In this document: one piece after another, positions 1-6,270 of the stretch
Layout of the letters: each line of letters begins with the position of its first letter
Position numbering within the stretch: position 1 is the stretch's first letter
NCBI GenBank assembly: GCA_035477015.1
Contig: DATILB010000041.1
Span: 1-6,270, forward strand
From: SSC3 sp035477015
GTDB lineage: Bacteria > Actinomycetota > Actinomycetes > Propionibacteriales > Nocardioidaceae
Direction: 5' to 3'
DNA length: 6,270 bases
Position numbers and translations under genes: made by a program
The notes under the pieces: model-generated
What the model saw: only the letters and a program-made list of their open reading frames with translations
What the model was told of the DNA's origin: nothing
Database searches by the model: none

Positions 1-3000
1 GACGATGGGCGTCGAGGTCGTCGACGAGCGCCCCTACGACCTGATCGCGTTGCCGAGGCAGTCCTACATCTACGACTTCGGGCTGCGCTACGGCCGGCCG
101 TTGCCGTCGGGTGGCCGCGAGCTGTTCCAGGATGCTGTCAACGCGGTGTGGGACGGCCTGAACGAGTCCGACGGCTTCAACGGCCTGGTGCTGGCGGCCG
201 GGCTGACCTGGCGTCAGGCCACGCTGCTGCGGGCTTATGCCAAGTACATGCGGCAGGGCGGCACACCGTTCGCGCAGGACTACATCGAGGGCGCCCTCAA
301 GGGCAACGTGGACATCACCCGGCTCCTGGTCGCCCTCTTCGAGGCCCGGTTCGACCCGGGCGCTCACCACCTGCCCGCGGACGCCGAGTCGCGCGTCGCG
401 AAGGTGGAGGAGATCGAGTCCAGGATCCGTCGGGCGCTCGACGACGTGGCCAGCCTGGACCACGACCGGATCCTGCGCTCCTACCTCACGGTGATTCAGG
501 CCACGCTGCGTACGAACTACTTCCAGCCGGCCGACGACTTCAGCAACAAGCCCTACATCTCGTTCAAGCTCCAGCCCAACCAGATCCCCGAGCTGCCCGA
601 GCCCCGACCGAAGTTCGAGATCTTCGTGTACTCGCCGCGCGTGGAGGGCGTGCACCTGCGCTTCGGCATGGTCGCGCGCGGTGGCCTGCGCTGGTCCGAC
701 CGACGCGACGACTTCCGCACGGAGGTCCTCGGGCTGGTGAAGGCGCAGATGGTGAAGAACACCGTCATCGTCCCGGTCGGCGCCAAGGGCGGGTTCTTCT
801 GCAAACAGCTCCCCGACCCCTCCGACCGCGAGGCGTGGATGGCCGAGGGAATCGAGTGCTACAAGACGTTCATCTCGGCTCTCCTCGACGTCACCGACAA
901 CCTCGTGCAGGGCGAGATCGTCCCGCCCAAGTCTGTGGTTCGGCACGACTCCGACGACGCCTACCTCGTCGTCGCCGCCGACAAGGGCACCGCGACCTTC
1001 TCCGACATCGCCAACGGTGTCTCGGTGGCGTACGGCCACTGGCTCGGTGACGCGTTCGCCTCGGGTGGCTCGGTCGGCTACGACCACAAGGGCATGGGCA
1101 TCACTGCCCGCGGTGCCTGGGAGTCGGTCAAGCGCCACTTCCGTGAGATGGGCGTGGACTGCCAGACCGAGGACTTCACGTGCGTCGGCATCGGCGACAT
1201 GAGCGGCGACGTCTTCGGCAACGGCATGCTGCTGTCGGAGCACATCCGGCTGGTCGCGGCGTTCGACCACCGGGACGTGTTCCTCGACCCGACGCCGGAC
1301 GCTGCCACGTCGTACGCCGAGCGCAAGCGGCTCTTCCAGCTGACGAGGTCCTCCTGGCAGGACTACGACAAGACGCTGATCTCGGAGGGCGGTGGCGTCT
1401 TCCCGCGCTCCGCAAAGAGCATCCCCATCACCGAGCCCGTACGCCGGGCGCTGTCCTTGGAGGAGGGTGTCGGCGCGATGACGCCCAACGAGCTGATCAA
1501 CGCGATCCTCCTGTCCGAGGTCGACCTGTTGTGGAACGGCGGCATCGGGACCTACGTGAAGGGTGAGACCGAGACGCACGCCGACGTCGGCGACAAGGCC
1601 AACGAGCCGATCCGCGTCAATGGAGCCGAGCTGCGGGTGAAGGCGGTCGGTGAGGGCGGAAACCTCGGTCTGACCCAGCGCGGCCGGGTCGAGTACGCCC
1701 GCAACGGCGGTCGAATCAACACCGACTTCATCGACAACTCGGCAGGTGTCGACACCTCCGACCATGAGGTGAACATCAAGATCCTGCTCGACGCGGTCGT
1801 CGAAGCGGGTGACCTGACCCACAAGCAGCGCAACGAGCTGTTGGCGTCGATGACCGACGAGGTCGCAGATCTGGTGCTGCGCGACAACTACGAGCAGAAC
1901 ACCGCGCTGGGATCCGCAGTGGCCCAGGCGGCGCCGTTGCTGCACGTGCACGAGGACTGGACGCGACGGCTGGAGCAGAAGAGGCTGCTCGACCGAGCTC
2001 TGGAGTTCCTCCCGTCCAAGAAGCAGGTGGCCGAGCGTCTCGAGGCGAAGCAGGGGCTGACCGCCCCCGAGCTGGCGGTGCTGCTGGCCTACACGAAGAT
2101 CGTGCTGGCCGACGAGCTGCTCGAGACCGACCTGCCTGACGACCCGTTCCTGCGCTCGGACCTCTACCTGTACTTCCCCACGCCGATGCGCCAGCGCTTC
2201 CGCGAGCAGATGGATGCCCATCCGCTTCGTCGGGAGATCATCGTCACCCAGGTCGTCAACGACTTCGTGAACGGTGCGGGCATCACCTTCTACCACCGGC
2301 TCTCGGAGGAGACCGCGGCCACCGCCGAGGAGCTGGTCAGGGCGAACTTCGTGGCCCGGGAGATCTTCGGGTCGCGTGCCGTGATCGACGAGATCAACGG
2401 CTACGACAACAAGCTGTCCGCCGATGTGCAGACCTATATGCGCCTCGAGATGCGCACCCTCGTCGAGCGCACGACCCGCTGGCTGATCATCAACCGTCGG
2501 CCTCCGCTCGACAGCGAGGGCACCGTTGACTTCTTCGGTGTCATCGCCCAGCAGGTGGTGGCCGCTCTGCCCGAGCTGCTGACCGGGCGTCAGCTGGACG
2601 CCTTCGAGCTGCGTCGATCGCGTCTCGTCGACCGAGGTGTGCCCGAGGAGCTCGCCGCGCGGATCGCGGTGCTGCCTCCGGCGTACGCCGCGCTCACCAT
2701 CGTCGAGACGGCCAAGCGGGACAAGGTCGACCCGCTCGACGTCACTCGGCTGCACTTCGCGCTGGGTGAGCGGCTCGGCCTGTCCGCGCTCGTCGCTCGG
2801 ATCCTCGCCCTCCCGCGGGACGACCGTTGGCAGACCATGGCGCGCGCGGCGCTGCGCGAGGACCTGCACGCCGTGCACGGGCAGCTCACCGCTCAGGTGC
2901 TCAACGGGACCTCACCGGACCAGTCGGTGCCTGCCCGCATCGCCGACTGGGAGGAGGGTGACGAGGTGGTGGTCACCAGGGCCGTCGGCACGCTCGATGA

Positions 3001-3082
3001 GATCTGCTCTGACGACAAGGCGGATCTGGCCAGGTTGTCCGTGGGTCTGCGAGTCGTCAGGACCTTGCTACAGACGCCGTGA
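1..3082 (+). CDS. gdh: NAD-dependent glutamate dehydrogenase, large GDH-180 type (5' partial)
   Basis: This enzyme oxidatively deaminates L-glutamate to 2-oxoglutarate and ammonia with NAD+ in the cytoplasm. The frame is open from the window edge, so the ATG at 5 is internal. About 1026 residues remain of a family that usually has roughly 1600, so the N-terminal ACT-like regulatory part is upstream. Counting from the ATG at 5, the catalytic core is intact: RGGLRWSDRRDDFRTEVLGL from residue 225, PVGAKGGF with the probable catalytic Lys261, ADKGTATFSDIAN from 325, GDMSGDVFGNG at 397-407, NGGIGTYVK from 511, VGEGGNLGLTQ from 548, and GRINTDFIDNSAGVD from 569. A helical C-terminal domain follows from about 640 to 1025. 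In mycobacteria this enzyme class is inhibited by GarA under PknG control; whether that applies here cannot be seen. The TGA at 3080-3082 lies inside the 3' end of the convergent ligase gene. No frameshift or missing core motif was found. Confidence 0.96.
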   Translation, partial: TMGVEVVDERPYDLIALPRQSYIYDFGLRYGRPLPSGGRELFQDAVNAVWDGLNESDGFNGLVLAAGLTWRQATLLRAYAKYMRQGGTPFAQDYIEGALKGNVDITRLLVALFEARFDPGAHHLPADAESRVAKVEEIESRIRRALDDVASLDHDRILRSYLTVIQATLRTNYFQPADDFSNKPYISFKLQPNQIPELPEPRPKFEIFVYSPRVEGVHLRFGMVARGGLRWSDRRDDFRTEVLGLVKAQMVKNTVIVPVGAKGGFFCKQLPDPSDREAWMAEGIECYKTFISALLDVTDNLVQGEIVPPKSVVRHDSDDAYLVVAADKGTATFSDIANGVSVAYGHWLGDAFASGGSVGYDHKGMGITARGAWESVKRHFREMGVDCQTEDFTCVGIGDMSGDVFGNGMLLSEHIRLVAAFDHRDVFLDPTPDAATSYAERKRLFQLTRSSWQDYDKTLISEGGGVFPRSAKSIPITEPVRRALSLEEGVGAMTPNELINAILLSEVDLLWNGGIGTYVKGETETHADVGDKANEPIRVNGAELRVKAVGEGGNLGLTQRGRVEYARNGGRINTDFIDNSAGVDTSDHEVNIKILLDAVVEAGDLTHKQRNELLASMTDEVADLVLRDNYEQNTALGSAVAQAAPLLHVHEDWTRRLEQKRLLDRALEFLPSKKQVAERLEAKQGLTAPELAVLLAYTKIVLADELLETDLPDDPFLRSDLYLYFPTPMRQRFREQMDAHPLRREIIVTQVVNDFVNGAGITFYHRLSEETAATAEELVRANFVAREIFGSRAVIDEINGYDNKLSADVQTYMRLEMRTLVERTTRWLIINRRPPLDSEGTVDFFGVIAQQVVAALPELLTGRQLDAFELRRSRLVDRGVPEELAARIAVLPPAYAALTIVETAKRDKVDPLDVTRLHFALGERLGLSALVARILALPRDDRWQTMARAALREDLHAVHGQLTAQVLNGTSPDQSVPARIADWEEGDEVVVTRAVGTLDEICSDDKADLARLSVGLRVVRTLLQTP

Positions 3083-4511
3083 GTGCCGCGTCGACCGCGT
3101 CGTACAGGTCGTCGGCCTCGGCGCGTGAGCGGCCGATCGCGGTCAGGCCCAGCCGCCCGTCGATGGCCAGACACTCGAGCATGTGCAGTACGACGCCCGT
3201 GCCGGTGGCCGGGTCGAAGTTGAGTCCTGCGACGCGGACGATGTCGATGACGCGGCGGGCGGGCCAGCCGATCCGAGTCTCGTCCACCAGGTTGTCGGTC
3301 GACCGGTAGTACCGCGTTCCGGCATTGCCGTCGGTGCGCCAGTGACCGGACGTCTCGTCGTACATGCCCGGGGTGAGGTGCCGAAGGGTCGAGAACGGGT
3401 GGGTGGTGCCGCCCTTGCGGAGGTTGATCTCGAGTGCGAACACCTCCCACGAGCCTCGGTTGCGTACGGCGACGAAGTCGACCCCGACGCGGCCCAGGAC
3501 CCCGTGCTTGGCCAGCTCGGTTCCGACCGCTCGGCCGTGCTCGGCCAGCTCGGCCGCGTAGCTCTCGTCGGCCGGGAACGTACACCCGAGGTACACCTGG
3601 TCGTCGGGCCCGCCGAGCACCTGCTCGTGCGTCGACAGCACCGTGACGTCGCCGAAGGGGGAGATGTCCAGCTGGACGCTCGGACTGCTGAAGCCCTCGC
3701 CGGTCACGAGCTCTTCGACGATGCCACCGGCCGTGAGGTCCGAGACGTACCAGGCGGGGATGCCAGCGAGCTGGTCACGCACTGCGGTGCCGTTCTGGTC
3801 GTCGGTAAGCCGGATCACCAGGTTTCCGTCGCCGGCCCCGCTGTTGTCGTGCTTGACCACCACGCCCGTCGCGTTGGGGTGGACGGTCCGAATGTGTGCG
3901 ATGGCGGAGGCGACATCGGCGAGGTCGTGGATGTCCTCACGGCCGAGCGCGACGGGGACGCCGGCCCGCTGGAAGAGCCTTCGCCCGGCGCTCTTGAAGC
4001 CCAGCGGCCAAAGGGTAGGTGCAGTGCCGTTGATCGGGACGCCCAGCTCTTCGGCCAGGGCGACCTCGAGCTCCGTGACGTTCCACGGCTCGATCATCGC
4101 GGGGCGCCCGCCGATGAGCCGCCGGATCTGCTCGATGAGCTCAGGGTGCTCGAGCAGCTTGATGGCCACCGAACGGCCGGAGCGGTCCGGGACCTCCACG
4201 ATGTGCAGCCGACCGCTGGCCGACGACCGGGCTTCGCGTGGCCAGAGTCCGGCGTAGTAGTCGAGGACCTCGGGTGCAGGGGACGCGCAGGAGACGAAGA
4301 TCAGGTCGCAGCCCGGGATCCGGGGGAGCATCAGGCAGGACAGGAGGTAGCGGTGCTCGAGCGCCGGTATTCGTGGTGCGTAGTGGCTCATGATCGTCTC
4401 GCCCAGGCTGAACGACGGCAGCGCGATCACCACGTGCGGCGTCGTCGACCCGGTGGCGTTGGCCGCCCACGCCTCAGGGAGTCGTTGCTGCAGCAGCGCG
4501 AACTCGTCCAC
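3057..4511 (-). CDS. PGM1-like ATP-grasp peptide/carboxylate-amine ligase
   Basis: The protein resembles the 'peptide ligase PGM1-related' family, named after the pheganomycin ligase. Those enzymes use ATP to activate a carboxylate as an acyl phosphate and join it to an amine. Residues are numbered from the upstream in-frame ATG at 4589. A conserved N-terminal domain starts near 51 (HVVIALPSFSLGET, then APRIPALEHRYLL at 71-83). ATP-grasp features follow: KSAGRRLFQRAGVPVALG from Lys199, nucleotide-binding Lys246 in VVVKHDNSGAGDGN, IVEELVTGE at 290-298, GVDFVAV at 369-375, and the metal/phosphate motif EINLRKGGTTHP at 387-398 (Glu387, Asn389, Arg391, Lys392). The tail from about 405 fits a PGM1-type C-terminal domain. 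The GTG at 4511 (residue 27, 484-aa product) is preferred because the first 14 codons after 4589 have non-coding-like third positions; a TTG at 4532 with GGAG upstream is the alternative. The substrates are unknown, and no biosynthetic cluster is visible nearby. Confidence 0.8.
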   Translation of the reverse strand: MDEFALLQQRLPEAWAANATGSTTPHVVIALPSFSLGETIMSHYAPRIPALEHRYLLSCLMLPRIPGCDLIFVSCASPAPEVLDYYAGLWPREARSSASGRLHIVEVPDRSGRSVAIKLLEHPELIEQIRRLIGGRPAMIEPWNVTELEVALAEELGVPINGTAPTLWPLGFKSAGRRLFQRAGVPVALGREDIHDLADVASAIAHIRTVHPNATGVVVKHDNSGAGDGNLVIRLTDDQNGTAVRDQLAGIPAWYVSDLTAGGIVEELVTGEGFSSPSVQLDISPFGDVTVLSTHEQVLGGPDDQVYLGCTFPADESYAAELAEHGRAVGTELAKHGVLGRVGVDFVAVRNRGSWEVFALEINLRKGGTTHPFSTLRHLTPGMYDETSGHWRTDGNAGTRYYRSTDNLVDETRIGWPARRVIDIVRVAGLNFDPATGTGVVLHMLECLAIDGRLGLTAIGRSRAEADDLYDAVDAALTASVARS

Positions 4512-4566
4512 GCCCCCATCGTGGTGGGCCAAGGGGCGACCGCTCCATAGTCCTGGCGGACCAGAC

Positions 4567-4585
4567 CAACTGGTACAACCAGTTG
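4567..4585. promoter_or_regulatory. Perfect 19-bp palindrome, probable FadR-type operator
   Basis: CAACTGGT-ACA-ACCAGTTG has 8-bp perfectly complementary arms around a 3-base centre at 4576. The core TGGT-N3-ACCA matches the general pattern of FadR-subfamily operators and closely resembles the Escherichia coli FadR site. It lies 33 bases before the start of the FadR-type gene and overlaps a TTGACA -35 box by three bases, so binding there should hinder transcription of that gene. It may also act on the divergent ligase gene. The palindrome is seen directly; the identity of the binding protein is inferred. Confidence 0.75.
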
Positions 4586-4612
4586 ACATGTTGACCTCTG
4601 CTCGGCGATCGT
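4583..4612 (+). promoter_or_regulatory. Candidate promoter for the FadR-family regulator operon
   Basis: A consensus -35 box TTGACA lies at 4583-4588. After an 18-base spacer comes a weak -10 box, GATCGT at 4607-4612, which matches three of six consensus bases including the A at position 2 and the final T. Transcription would begin about 7 bases later, at or next to the ATG at 4619, giving a leaderless mRNA. That fits the lack of a ribosome binding site before this ATG. The -35 is convincing and the -10 is only fair. Confidence 0.5.
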
Positions 4613-4618
4613 TGAGCC

Positions 4619-5302
4619 ATGCAGGTCAGCCCCGTAGTCCGTACCGCCGTCTCCGACGTCGTCTTCGCATCCCTCGTGGACGAGATCCTGTCCGGCCGCA
4701 CCGAGCCGGGCCAGGCGATTCCGTCGGAGCGCGAGCTCGCTGTCGCCTTCGGGGTCAACCGGCACGCGGTGCGTGAGGCGCTCAAGCGCGTCCAGCAGGC
4801 CGGTCTCGTCGCGATCTCCCAGGGCGGCAAGACCCGCGTGCAGGACTGGCGTCGGTACGCCGGTCTCGACGTGCTCGTCGCGCTGACCACCAGCGGGGCC
4901 GTGCCGGCCAAGACGCTGATCCACGACATCGCCGTGATGCGCGCCAGCCTCGGAGCCGACGCTGCGCGCTGGTGCGCACGCAACGCCACGGACGAGGAGC
5001 TGGCCGCCGTGGTGTCCGCGGCTGCCGCCTTTCCTGCCGGCGCGGTCGCGCCCGCTGAGCTCATCGCGATCGACCTGACCTTCTGGGAAGCCGTCATCGA
5101 CGGTTCGCACAACGTCGCCTACCGGCTCGGCCTCAACACGCTGGTGGCGGGCCTGGTGGAGATGGGCTACGAGCACGTCGAGGGCCTCTTCGACGAGCAG
5201 GCCGACCGCGACGCCCATGTGCAGCTGGCCCAGCTGATCGCAGACCGTGACGAGCAGGGGGCGCGCGCACTCGCCGAGCGCCTCATGTCGCCGAAGGAGT
5301 AG
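4619..5302 (+). CDS. FadR-subfamily GntR transcriptional regulator
   Basis: A 227-residue DNA-binding regulator. Residues 13-75 form a GntR winged helix: IPSERELA at 34-41, then the recognition region GVNRHAVREALKRVQQAGLV at 45-64, and a wing ending near Val74. By recollection, this aligns without gaps with the DNA-binding domain of E. coli FadR. Arg38, Arg48 and Arg52 fall at the DNA-contacting arginines, and Gln68-Gly69 at the wing His-Gly. The rest is an all-helical FCD/FadR-like ligand domain (about 85-223). The usual D-x-x-F-H metal motif reads DLTFW at 152-156, so one metal-binding histidine is replaced by Trp156. His200 remains, but the last expected histidine position appears to be Arg221, so metal binding is doubtful. 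The C-terminal tail that holds acyl-CoA contacts in E. coli FadR is absent, so the ligand is unknown. The ATG at 4619 has no ribosome binding site and may be leaderless. It heads an operon with the hydroxylase gene, 5 bases downstream, and probably represses itself through the adjacent palindrome. Confidence 0.93.
   Translation: MQVSPVVRTAVSDVVFASLVDEILSGRTEPGQAIPSERELAVAFGVNRHAVREALKRVQQAGLVAISQGGKTRVQDWRRYAGLDVLVALTTSGAVPAKTLIHDIAVMRASLGADAARWCARNATDEELAAVVSAAAAFPAGAVAPAELIAIDLTFWEAVIDGSHNVAYRLGLNTLVAGLVEMGYEHVEGLFDEQADRDAHVQLAQLIADRDEQGARALAERLMSPKE
5294..5299 (+). promoter_or_regulatory. Ribosome binding site for the hydroxylase gene
   Basis: AAGGAG lies within the last codons of the regulator gene, 8 bases before the ATG at 5308. 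This is a strong, well-placed Shine-Dalgarno sequence. It fixes that start and implies that the two genes are translated from one message. Confidence 0.8.
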
Positions 5303-5307
5303 CTCCG

Positions 5308-6135
5308 ATGTTCGACCTGATCCTCCACGCCATCCCGGTGTTCGTCGTTTGCCTCGTGCTCGAGGCCGCGTCGTTCCACTTCCTGCCCGATGACGACGAG
5401 CTCGGCTACGAGGTCCGTGACTCGCGCACGAGCCTGACCATGGGCCTCGGCAACGTCTTCATCAACATCGGGTGGAAGCTCGCTGTGCTGGCTGCCTACG
5501 CCGCGGCGTACACGGTGGCGCCGTTCCACTTCGCCGCGGACAACCCGCTGACGTGGGTGATCCTCTTCTTCGCTGACGACTTCCTGTACTACTGGTACCA
5601 CCGCACGCATCACACGATCCGCGTCTTCTGGGCCAGTCACGTCGTCCATCACTCGAGCGAGTTCTACAACTTGTCGACCGCTCTCCGTCAGACCTGGACG
5701 CCGTTCTCCTCGCTGCCCTTCTGGCTTCCCCTGGCCTTCTTGGGTTTCTCGCCGTGGATGATCCTGTTGCAGCAGTCAGTGAGCCTGCTGTACCAGTTCT
5801 TCATCCACACCGAGCGCGTCGGCACCATGTGGCGCCCGGTCGAGCTGGTGATGAACACGCCCTCGCACCACCGCGTGCACCACGGCTCGAACGCGCAGTA
5901 CCTCGACAAGAACTATGGCGGCATCCTGATCGTCTGGGACCGGCTCTTCCGCAGCTTCGAGGCTGAGGGCGAGCGCGTGAAGTATGGACTCACGACCAAC
6001 ATCAAGACCTTCAACCCGGTCCGCGTCGCGACCCACGAGTACGTCTCGATCTGGGCCGACGTACGCCGTGCGCGCTCGTGGCGTGACAGAGTCGGCTACA
6101 TGTTGAAGGGTCCGGGCTGGAGCCCCACCGGATGA
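5308..6135 (+). CDS. Sterol desaturase / fatty acid hydroxylase superfamily membrane di-iron enzyme
   Basis: A 275-residue integral membrane oxygenase of the superfamily that includes sterol desaturases, fatty acid hydroxylases and alkylglycerol monooxygenase. These enzymes use O2 and a histidine-ligated di-iron centre to hydroxylate or desaturate lipids. All three histidine clusters are present: H98-RT-HH102, H111-VV-HH115 and H188-RV-HH192. His167 in FFIHTE is a likely extra ligand. The family-typical end motif NYGGILIVWDRLFRSFE spans 202-218. Hydrophobic membrane segments lie near 5-23, 45-70, 79-96 and 131-162, with the histidines facing the cytoplasm in known relatives. The length is normal and complete. 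The start has an AAGGAG 8 bases upstream. The gene follows the regulator by 5 bases, and its TGA overlaps the ATG of the next gene. The substrate could be a fatty acyl chain, an ether lipid, a sterol or a carotenoid; the sequence does not decide. Confidence 0.93.
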   Translation: MFDLILHAIPVFVVCLVLEAASFHFLPDDDELGYEVRDSRTSLTMGLGNVFINIGWKLAVLAAYAAAYTVAPFHFAADNPLTWVILFFADDFLYYWYHRTHHTIRVFWASHVVHHSSEFYNLSTALRQTWTPFSSLPFWLPLAFLGFSPWMILLQQSVSLLYQFFIHTERVGTMWRPVELVMNTPSHHRVHHGSNAQYLDKNYGGILIVWDRLFRSFEAEGERVKYGLTTNIKTFNPVRVATHEYVSIWADVRRARSWRDRVGYMLKGPGWSPTG

Positions 6136-6270
6136 CCGAGTACGCCTTCGCCGGAGTTGCCGGCCAGGCCGCAGCCGTTGCTTCCGGAGAGATCACTCCA
6201 CTGGACCTCACGCGTGCGGTCCTCGCTCGCATCGACGAGCTGAACCCGCGCCTCAACGCCTTCGCCGAGG
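6132..6270 (+). CDS. Amidase-signature family enzyme, N-terminal fragment (3' partial)
   Basis: The frame opens at the ATG of an ATGA overlap with the hydroxylase stop and stays open to the window edge, giving 46 codons. The peptide, MTEYAFAGVAGQAAAVASGE then ITPLDLTRAVLARIDELNPR then LNAFAE, has the characteristic start of amidase-signature hydrolases: a helix, the 'G.it..dl..a.l.rI..lNp.lNAf' pattern, and the LNAF turn at 41-44. Such enzymes hydrolyse amide bonds with a Ser-Ser-Lys triad. The triad lies further downstream and is not visible, so catalytic competence is unproven. GatA of the tRNA amidotransferase begins similarly, but the setting beside a FadR-type regulator and a hydroxylase favours a free-standing amidase. 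The overlap implies translational coupling. No good ribosome binding site precedes the start; TGGAG at 6119-6123 is rather far upstream. Confidence 0.82.
   Translation, partial: MTEYAFAGVAGQAAAVASGEITPLDLTRAVLARIDELNPRLNAFAE

Noticed and set aside
5..7. ATG at 5 as the true start of the dehydrogenase
   Set aside because: The frame is open to the window edge, the family is some 600 residues longer at the N-terminus, and no ribosome binding site is visible in the four bases before it.
148..1050. 300-codon alternative + frame inside the glutamate dehydrogenase
   Set aside because: The Arg/Pro/Gly-rich translation is typical of an out-of-frame reading of GC-rich DNA; the dehydrogenase frame holds all the conserved motifs.
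3083..3130. Possible terminator hairpin after the dehydrogenase gene
   Set aside because: Only short GC-rich self-complementary stretches are present, with no clear stem-loop or T-tract, and the region codes for the end of the ligase.
3183..4550. Long open frame on the + strand (455 codons) antisense to the ligase gene
   Set aside because: It has no recognisable domain. The - strand frame carries coherent ATP-grasp motifs, so this is a mirror frame typical of high-GC coding DNA.
4591..4596. Second -35-like box TTGACC near the regulator promoter
   Set aside because: A -10 at normal spacing would fall at about 4614, too close to or past the ATG at 4619. TTGACA at 4583 is the better candidate.
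4427..5218. Open frame of 263 codons on the - strand opposite the regulator
   Set aside because: It runs across the divergent promoter and antisense to a clear GntR winged helix, and shows no domain of its own. It is a high-GC shadow frame.
5167..5652. Open frame of 161 codons on the - strand opposite the regulator end and the hydroxylase start
   Set aside because: Its composition is charged and low-complexity with no motif, and it lies antisense to well-supported genes.

Overview
The window looks like a piece of chromosome from a high-GC actinobacterium. Every real gene has strongly G/C-biased third codon positions. The large (GDH-180 type) NAD-glutamate dehydrogenase, the PGM1-like ATP-grasp ligase and the actinobacterial sterol-desaturase-family protein are all typical of that phylum. 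A Nocardioidaceae-like source such as Nocardioides is my best guess, from recollection of similar proteins only. No mobile element, CRISPR array, tRNA or rRNA is visible, and no stretch over 300 bases lacks a gene.

Layout. (1) Bases 1-3082, + strand: the C-terminal two thirds of a large NAD-dependent glutamate dehydrogenase whose N-terminal regulatory part lies upstream of the window. (2) About 3057-4511, - strand: a PGM1-like ATP-grasp peptide ligase, whose last 26 bases overlap the end of the dehydrogenase gene tail to tail. (3) 4512-4618: a short divergent control region with a perfect 19-bp palindrome of FadR-operator type next to a TTGACA -35 box. (4) 4619-5302, + strand: a FadR-subfamily GntR regulator. 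(5) 5308-6135, + strand: a membrane di-iron hydroxylase/desaturase with all three histidine clusters. (6) 6132-6270, + strand: the first 46 codons of an amidase-signature enzyme, joined to the previous gene by an ATGA overlap and cut by the window edge.

How they fit together. The regulator, the hydroxylase and the amidase are almost certainly one operon, with a 5-base gap and then a 4-base overlap. The palindrome suggests that the regulator controls its own operon, and possibly the divergent ligase gene too. The natural reading is a small FadR-controlled module for oxidising and hydrolysing a lipid or amide substrate, but the sequence does not identify that substrate. The glutamate dehydrogenase is a housekeeping nitrogen/carbon enzyme with no evident link to the module. 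The least explained parts are the role of the PGM1-like ligase and what the FadR-type regulator senses.
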